Positions 42,379 through 47,144 of a stretch of DNA of 47,144 bases are shown here, in pieces. The DNA is from Candidatus Hydrogenedentota bacterium (lineage in GTDB: Bacteria > Hydrogenedentota > Hydrogenedentia > Hydrogenedentales > SLHB01). The notes below the pieces were generated by a model, which worked only from the letters and a program-made list of their open reading frames with translations, was not told the origin of the DNA and made no database searches. The position numbers were made by a program, and so were the translations under genes. The stretch is from assembly GCA_016209895.1 (NCBI GenBank), contig JACQVH010000294.1, positions 1 to 47,144 of the forward strand, given 5' to 3'. The first letter of the stretch is position 1. Each line of letters starts with the position of its first letter.

Positions 42379-44748
42379 ATGACAAAGCATTTGTGCTTGG
42401 CGACTCTGTTCATTCTTATGCTACAAACTCACGATTTGGCCTCCGCGGATGAAGCGCAACCGTCGGCCCTGGGTTTGGAACCCGGACCGCGCCGGCTGTG
42501 CAACGATGACCTGGGCGTCATCGTTTGGGGGCCGGACGCGGCGCCGACGTTGAGCGTGGGTAAGAGCGATGTGTGGGACCGGCGGCTGCCGCCGAGCGAG
42601 CAGCCGATCATTACGTTGAAGGAAATCGTCGAGGGTGCGCGCAACGGAGACAAACGAATCCTGAATGGCGCGGCGTGGTATACCGCTTACAATCATTACG
42701 ACTTTCCCTGCCCGAAGCCCGTCGGGCAATTGATCCTTCAATTGCCGTTCATGAATCCGTCGGGGAAATTGACGGTCGGGGAGAGTCCGCGCGAAATTGT
42801 TTTGAACGCTACGCACGGCGAGAAAAGCCTGCATTTGCGAATCTTTGTCAGCGCGGTTCGAAATCTGATTGTCATTCGCGCCAAAACGCAGGGCCTTCGG
42901 CCCGGCGACTTCGCCGTTCGTCTGTGGCGTCATCGTGACACCATCGTTCCGGGCGGCGAATTGCATCCGACGATCAGCGGCGGCCGCTCGCCCCAGGATT
43001 TCGAACAACTCGGACCGCCCCGCGCAGGACGGCATGACGACATATTCTGGATCGCACAGGACTTTCCGCCGGAACAGACTTTTCCGAATGGCTTTACGTC
43101 TGTGCTGGCGGCAACCCTTTCCGGGGCGAGCGCGGAGATCGAGACGGTCGAGGGCGCAGAAGGTCTCGGCACACCCATGGTCGCAGAAAAAGAGGGCCGC
43201 TTGAGTCACGGCGTCTACAAGCGTTACACGCCCATAAACCAATCACCGGGCGCAGCGGCGACGGCCCGCCTGCGAGAAATTCCCGACGATTTTGCGCTCT
43301 ATGCGACGGTGGTGACCACACAAGACAACCCCGATCCGCTGCTCCATGCTCACGTCGTACTCGAAGAGGCACTCACGTTGGGCGCTGAAGCCTTATGGTC
43401 GGAACACGTGCGACAACTGGATGATTACGAGAAGCGACCACACGCGATCATACAAATGGGCGACGGTAAACCGGTCGTTGACACGCCGTGGGGCGGTGTT
43501 CCGTATCGTGTGCGACCGGCGGGGTATTACGGCGATGTCCCGCTGTGTTCGGTGGACAGCACGAAGTATTGTTTCCAAGACTCCGGCATGTGGCACGCCG
43601 ATTTCCACTTCAATGAAATCGAAGCAACCCGCTATTGCGTCCTGCGCCGGTTCGATCTGCTCGATTCGTATTTCACGGTGATCGAGAATTTGCTGAACAT
43701 GGCCCAAGCCAACGCGCGTCAAGTTTACGACTGCCCGGGCGCGATGTACCCGCTGGTGCACTATCCGCTGAAGGCCGACACCGTGATCCACACCCACGTT
43801 ACCTGGGAGCAGAGCCTCGAGATAACCGCGCTCCTTGCGAAACCATTCTGGTTGCGCTTCCTCTATACCTGGGACACCGACTTTCTCCGGAATCGCGCGT
43901 GGCCGGTGCTGCGCGAAGGAGCGCGTTTCTACGCCGCCTTTCTCAAGAAGGAGGAGGACGGTCTTTATCACGTCTTTCCCACGGTCTCGCCGGAACACCG
44001 CGGCATTACGCGTAATCTTGAATTCAACCGCGACAGTCAGTCGGGGATCACGCTCATTCGCTACCACCTGCGCGCGGCAGTTCAGGCCGCGAAGATACTT
44101 GGGGAGAGTCTGGACGAGGCATCGAGTTGGCAAGAAATTGCGGATCATCTGCCGCCGTATCCGACCATCGAGACGCCGAACGGCGTGGTGTTTACCGACG
44201 TGGCGGGTGGTCAGCCTATCGAGTACAACATCCCTGTCCCGCTGTCCGCCGTGTTCTGGGGAGACGATATCGGACTCGACTCGCCGCCGGAACAACTCGA
44301 ACTCGCGCGACGCACGCTCGCCCACATCAACGTCTGGGAGCCCCACCGAGGCTATCTGTCCCGCGTGCGGCGTCGTCTTGCCATCTTCGAACCTTCGGAC
44401 GGCATAGACATCGAGAACGTGCTGCAGTCGCATACTGGGACTATCCACGTGTTTCCCTGCGTACCCGCCGACTTCGCCGGCTCCTTCGAAAACCTCGGCG
44501 CCCAAGGCGCTTTCATAGTCTCCGCGTCGCGAACGTCTGAGGGTGTCGAGAAAATCGAGTTGCACTCGCTCGCTGGAAACGCCTGCACGATCGCCAACCC
44601 CTGGCCCGATAACGAGATTACCATCACATGTCGCCAAACCGGCGCGTACATTTCCGCCGACACCAATGACGTCGTCTTCAAATTTCTAACGGAGCCCGGC
44701 AAAGACTATTTGATCACGCCCGCTACGAACAGCGGGAAACCGGGCTAA
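42379..44748 (+). CDS. Secreted six-hairpin glycosidase-like protein (GH95-like)
   Basis: The 789-residue protein starts at ATG 42379 with GGAAGGA 7 bp upstream and a clear signal peptide (HLCLATLFILMLQ, ending LASA). An N-terminal beta-sandwich (about 35-320) is followed by an (alpha/alpha)6 barrel. WHADFHFNEIEATRYCVLRR near 412, THVTWEQSLEITALL near 476, RNRAWPVLREGARFYAAFLK near 512 and FPTVSPEHR near 538 follow the layout of GH95 alpha-L-fucosidases and relatives, including the SPE motif. The FHFNE stretch resembles the family's DFHxNxN with substitutions, so catalytic competence and substrate are uncertain; GH65/GH78-like folds are alternatives. It probably acts in the periplasm on plant or microbial polysaccharide. 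A strong hairpin ends the unit. Confidence 0.75.
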   Translation: MTKHLCLATLFILMLQTHDLASADEAQPSALGLEPGPRRLCNDDLGVIVWGPDAAPTLSVGKSDVWDRRLPPSEQPIITLKEIVEGARNGDKRILNGAAWYTAYNHYDFPCPKPVGQLILQLPFMNPSGKLTVGESPREIVLNATHGEKSLHLRIFVSAVRNLIVIRAKTQGLRPGDFAVRLWRHRDTIVPGGELHPTISGGRSPQDFEQLGPPRAGRHDDIFWIAQDFPPEQTFPNGFTSVLAATLSGASAEIETVEGAEGLGTPMVAEKEGRLSHGVYKRYTPINQSPGAAATARLREIPDDFALYATVVTTQDNPDPLLHAHVVLEEALTLGAEALWSEHVRQLDDYEKRPHAIIQMGDGKPVVDTPWGGVPYRVRPAGYYGDVPLCSVDSTKYCFQDSGMWHADFHFNEIEATRYCVLRRFDLLDSYFTVIENLLNMAQANARQVYDCPGAMYPLVHYPLKADTVIHTHVTWEQSLEITALLAKPFWLRFLYTWDTDFLRNRAWPVLREGARFYAAFLKKEEDGLYHVFPTVSPEHRGITRNLEFNRDSQSGITLIRYHLRAAVQAAKILGESLDEASSWQEIADHLPPYPTIETPNGVVFTDVAGGQPIEYNIPVPLSAVFWGDDIGLDSPPEQLELARRTLAHINVWEPHRGYLSRVRRRLAIFEPSDGIDIENVLQSHTGTIHVFPCVPADFAGSFENLGAQGAFIVSASRTSEGVEKIELHSLAGNACTIANPWPDNEITITCRQTGAYISADTNDVVFKFLTEPGKDYLITPATNSGKPG

Positions 44749-44771
44749 TTCAGGTTCTGCGATCCGAACTC

Positions 44772-44802
44772 CGTGGCTTGGACGTCCTGCGCCCAAGCCA
44801 CG
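44772..44802 (+). terminator. Hairpin behind the glycosidase gene
   Basis: CGTGGCTTGG (44772-44781) and CCAAGCCACG (44793-44802) form a perfect 10-bp stem with an 11-base loop, 24 bp behind the stop codon. The stretch after it (AATTTGCG) is A+T-rich but has no T-run, so termination is probable rather than certain. Confidence 0.55.
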
Positions 44803-44888
44803 AATTTGCGATAAGCTGTAGGTAGCGGTGGGCAAGAGGATATCATGAGCTATCCACAAGCTTAGGTCCGAAGTCTAAAGGATGAAAC

Positions 44889-45392
44889 GTGATCGGTGAA
44901 CGTGTTTATTTGAGTTTGGGCTGCAACCTGGGCGACCGGCTGGCGAATTTGCGGCGGGCGGTGGCGGAGTTGCGGGAATTGGACAGGACGCGGCTGATCG
45001 CGTATTCTAGTGTGTATGAGACGGAGCCGGTCGGGAAAACGGACCAGCCGCTGTTTCTGAATATGGCTGTAGAGATCGAGACGGACCTCGAGCCGCTTGA
45101 ACTCCTGAATGCAGCCAAGGCCATCGAAGGCCGTATGGGGCGTGTCCTTTCGGAACGTTGGGGGCCTCGGGTGATGGATGTAGACATCATCCTGTGGGGT
45201 TCGCTGACGTTGGAGTCCGAGGGGCTGATCGTCCCGCATCCCGAATTCCGGAAGCGCGCCTTCGTGCTCGTCCCGCTGGCCGAGATCGCGCCGAATGCCG
45301 TGGACCCGCTCACGGGCAAGACCGTGGCGGAGTTGGCAGCAGACGCGTCCGTCGAGGGGCGGGTGGGCCGCAAAATGAAGTTGGAGGTCTGA
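44889..45392 (+). CDS. folK: 2-amino-4-hydroxy-6-hydroxymethyldihydropteridine pyrophosphokinase
   Basis: The 167-residue protein has the HPPK pattern: YLSLGCNLGDRLANL at the start, SSVYETEPVG near 40, QPLFLNMAVEI near 55, and the signature RWGPRVMDVDIIL near 92-104 with the Mg-binding Asp pair. PHPEFRKRAFVLVPL follows. It transfers pyrophosphate from ATP to the pterin in folate synthesis. GTG 44889 has AAAGGA 8 bp upstream. It is the first gene of folK-panB-panC-panD; 66 bp separate it from panB. Confidence 0.94.
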   Translation: MIGERVYLSLGCNLGDRLANLRRAVAELRELDRTRLIAYSSVYETEPVGKTDQPLFLNMAVEIETDLEPLELLNAAKAIEGRMGRVLSERWGPRVMDVDIILWGSLTLESEGLIVPHPEFRKRAFVLVPLAEIAPNAVDPLTGKTVAELAADASVEGRVGRKMKLEV

Positions 45393-45458
45393 ACCCGTTT
45401 CGCTTGGATCCCCGTGTGGGACCGGGACGGAAGATGACAAGGTTCAGGAGTTAGAAGT

Positions 45459-46253
45459 ATGTCACGCGTGAAGGCGGTCTCGCTCAAAGACCGCAAGCGA
45501 TCCGGCGAAAAGATCGCCGTCCTGACCGCCTACGATTTTCCCTCTGCCAAGCTCACTGACGAATCCGGTGTGGACGTCATCCTGGTGGGTGATTCGTGCG
45601 CGATGGTGGTCATGGGCTTGCCGGATACGCTCGGCATCACCATGGACGAGATGGTGCACCATGTCCGGATGGTGTCGCGCGGCAGCGAGCACGCACTCGT
45701 CGTTGCCGACATGCCGTTCCTCTCGTATCAAATCAGCCCCGAAGAGGCGTTGCGCAACGCGGGCCGGTTTGTCGCGGAGGCCGGGGCCCAAGCCGTTAAG
45801 TTGGAAGGTCCGGCCAGCAAATTTGGTGGCGCTATCGAAGCGATTCTGAACGCCGGCATCCCGGTCATGGGCCACATCGGCCTGACGCCGCAATCAGTCC
45901 ATCAATTCGGCGGATACAAGGTCCAGGGGCGCGACCCGGAGAGCCGGAAACGGCTGAAGGAGGAGGCGAAGGGCCTGGAAGAGGCCGGCTGTTTCGCGAT
46001 CGTGCTGGAATGCATTCCTGCCGATCTCGCGGGTGAAATCACGTCCTCGCTAACCATCCCAACCATCGGTATTGGCGCGGGTGCGGCGTGCGACGGCCAA
46101 GTGCTGGTTATGCACGATATTCTCGGCCTGGGCGCTTACACCAAGTTCAGCAAGGTCTTCGGAGATGCGCGTTTTGTCATGCAGAAGGCCTTTCAGGACT
46201 TTGTGCGGGAAGTGAAGTCCGGCACGTTTCCCGACAAGGACCATCAATACTAA
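45459..46253 (+). CDS. panB: 3-methyl-2-oxobutanoate hydroxymethyltransferase
   Basis: The 264-residue TIM-barrel protein has LTAYDFPSAKL near 22, VGDSCAMVVMG near 43 (metal-binding Asp), ADMPFLSYQ near 83 (second metal Asp), KLEG near 114, GHIGLTPQSVHQFGGYKVQG near 137 and GIGAGAACDGQVLVMHDILG near 204. It adds a hydroxymethyl group from methylene-THF to ketoisovalerate in pantothenate synthesis. AGGAG precedes the ATG. The stop TAA shares its last base with the panC ATG (TAATG). Confidence 0.96.
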   Translation: MSRVKAVSLKDRKRSGEKIAVLTAYDFPSAKLTDESGVDVILVGDSCAMVVMGLPDTLGITMDEMVHHVRMVSRGSEHALVVADMPFLSYQISPEEALRNAGRFVAEAGAQAVKLEGPASKFGGAIEAILNAGIPVMGHIGLTPQSVHQFGGYKVQGRDPESRKRLKEEAKGLEEAGCFAIVLECIPADLAGEITSSLTIPTIGIGAGAACDGQVLVMHDILGLGAYTKFSKVFGDARFVMQKAFQDFVREVKSGTFPDKDHQY

Positions 46254-47107
46254 TGAAGACCCTCCGGAAACCGGACGAGATGCGCGCGTGGTCACTCGAA
46301 CAGAAGCGAAGCGGCAAGACCATCGGGCTCGTGCCGACAATGGGCGCGCTGCACGAAGGACACGCCAGTCTGATGCGCGCCTCAGCGCGAGACAACGACG
46401 TTTCCGTGCTCAGTATTTTTGTCAATCCAACGCAGTTCGGTCCGCAAGAAGACTATCGCGAGTACCCGCGAACGTTTGACGCCGACTGCGCTATGGCGGA
46501 ACAGATTGGGATGGACGCGGTTTACGCTCCGGATGCGGATGCAATGTATCCCGCAAACTATGTGACCTACGTGACCGTCGAGCGGTTGACTGAAGGTCTC
46601 TGCGGGCGTACACGACCCATTCATTTTCGTGGCGTGGCGACCGTGGTCGCAAAACTTTTCAATGCCGTGCTCCCCGACCGCGCGTACTTCGGCCAGAAAG
46701 ACGCCCAACAGTGTGCCGTCGTTCGCCGGATGACACGCGACCTCGATTTCAGTATCGAGATCATTGAGATGCCGATCATTCGCCAGCCGGACGGTCTCGC
46801 CATGAGTTCGCGGAACCGCTATCTGAACGCTAACGACCGCACCAGCGCCGTTGCGCTCTCGGAGTCTCTAGGAAAGGCGAAAGCACTAATGGACGCGGGG
46901 GAACGTGCCGCGGCGAACGTTGTGGGGTGCGTCCACCGCGCATTGTCTGGTGTGCCTGGATTGCGCGTGGACTATGTGGAAGTAGTGGACGCCGAGGAAA
47001 TGACTCCGGTGGAACGGATCGGGGGGACGGTGCTGCTGGCCGCCGCGGTGTTTATCGGAAAAACACGATTGATTGACAACATAAAATACAAGGTTCCCGA
47101 ATCATGA
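46253..47107 (+). CDS. panC: Pantothenate synthetase (pantoate--beta-alanine ligase)
   Basis: The 284-residue class I synthetase-like enzyme has VPTMGALHEGH near 26-36 (HIGH motif), FVNPTQFGPQEDYREYPR near 60, FRGVATVVAKLFN near 128 and the KMSKS-equivalent MSSRNRYL near 190. It ligates pantoate and beta-alanine with ATP. The ATG at 46253 is chosen because it overlaps the panB stop and gives the conserved N-terminus. A further open frame upstream lies inside panB. It overlaps panD as ATGA. Confidence 0.96.
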   Translation: MKTLRKPDEMRAWSLEQKRSGKTIGLVPTMGALHEGHASLMRASARDNDVSVLSIFVNPTQFGPQEDYREYPRTFDADCAMAEQIGMDAVYAPDADAMYPANYVTYVTVERLTEGLCGRTRPIHFRGVATVVAKLFNAVLPDRAYFGQKDAQQCAVVRRMTRDLDFSIEIIEMPIIRQPDGLAMSSRNRYLNANDRTSAVALSESLGKAKALMDAGERAAANVVGCVHRALSGVPGLRVDYVEVVDAEEMTPVERIGGTVLLAAAVFIGKTRLIDNIKYKVPES

Positions 47108-47144
47108 TGTTGCACATGCTGAAGAGCAAGATTCACCGCGCCAC
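47104..47144 (+). CDS. panD: Aspartate 1-decarboxylase, N-terminal fragment (3' end outside window)
   Basis: The first residues, MMLHMLKSKIHRA, match the start of the PanD proenzyme (MLKSKIHRATVT), which makes beta-alanine from aspartate after self-cleavage at Gly-Ser, beyond this window. The ATG at 47104 overlaps the panC stop; ATG 47116 would give the shorter family-typical start. Its position completes a panB-panC-panD set. Confidence 0.85.
   Translation, partial: MMLHMLKSKIHRA

Overview
The window is bacterial chromosome, moderately GC-rich and gene-dense. I recognise 37 or so protein genes, one tRNA and many small intergenic repeats. The lineage cannot be fixed from sequence alone. Secreted proteins with PKD, cohesin-like, beta-helix, thrombospondin-type-3 and dockerin modules, two C-terminal membrane tails of a sorting type, DUF4143 and DUF2442 genes, and arrays of 7- and 9-bp intergenic repeats together suggest a Gram-negative environmental heterotroph of a little-cultured phylum, such as Hydrogenedentota, Planctomycetota or Sumerlaeota. 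This is inference.

Layout. 1-3640: end of a possible trehalose-phosphatase-like gene overlapping a GH65 disaccharide phosphorylase, then a YwiC-like membrane protein behind a structured leader. 3722-6283 (minus): a large secreted multidomain protein ending in a CFI-box-like domain. 6570-8874: an FGGY sugar kinase coupled to a SPASM protein whose radical-SAM half has lost its cluster cysteines. 9087-15226: lysA, radA-disA (c-di-AMP synthesis), pyrK-pyrD-pyrE. 15163-21612 (minus): a kexin/subtilisin-like secreted protease, a PfkB sugar kinase, and a NatAB-like ABC pair whose permease is fused to a CPBP protease. 21779-23749: phosphofructokinase and an SDR. 23770-27033: accessory stretch of small genes and a DUF4143 ATPase. 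27385-30471: glycyl-tRNA synthetase, a methyltransferase and rsgA. 30530-33718 (minus): binding protein and two permeases of a sugar ABC importer, bracketed by identical 26-bp direct repeats. 33915-36934: tRNA-Ala(CGC), a DUF4037 protein and a PQQ-type sugar dehydrogenase. 37101-41223: an A+T-richer island with a 925-residue gene, followed by an IS21 remnant and a broken dockerin gene. 41224-42378: repeat-rich non-coding DNA. 42379-44748: a secreted glycosidase-like protein. 44889-47144: folK, panB, panC and the start of panD.

The strongest candidate for an undescribed system is the gene at 37252-40029. It joins a Hanks-type protein kinase to a SAMHD1/dGTPase-like HD phosphohydrolase in one chain, is out of character in base composition, sits beside mobile-element debris, and has its own promoter with a palindrome over the -35. 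A kinase wired to a nucleotide-depleting enzyme would suit antiphage defence or stress signalling. That role is inferred, not shown.

Metabolically, the remaining genes describe a saprophyte-like cell. It imports and phosphorylates sugars (ABC importer, FGGY and PfkB kinases, phosphofructokinase), degrades polymers outside the cell (protease, GH95-like enzyme, sugar dehydrogenase), and makes its own lysine, pyrimidines, folate and pantothenate.
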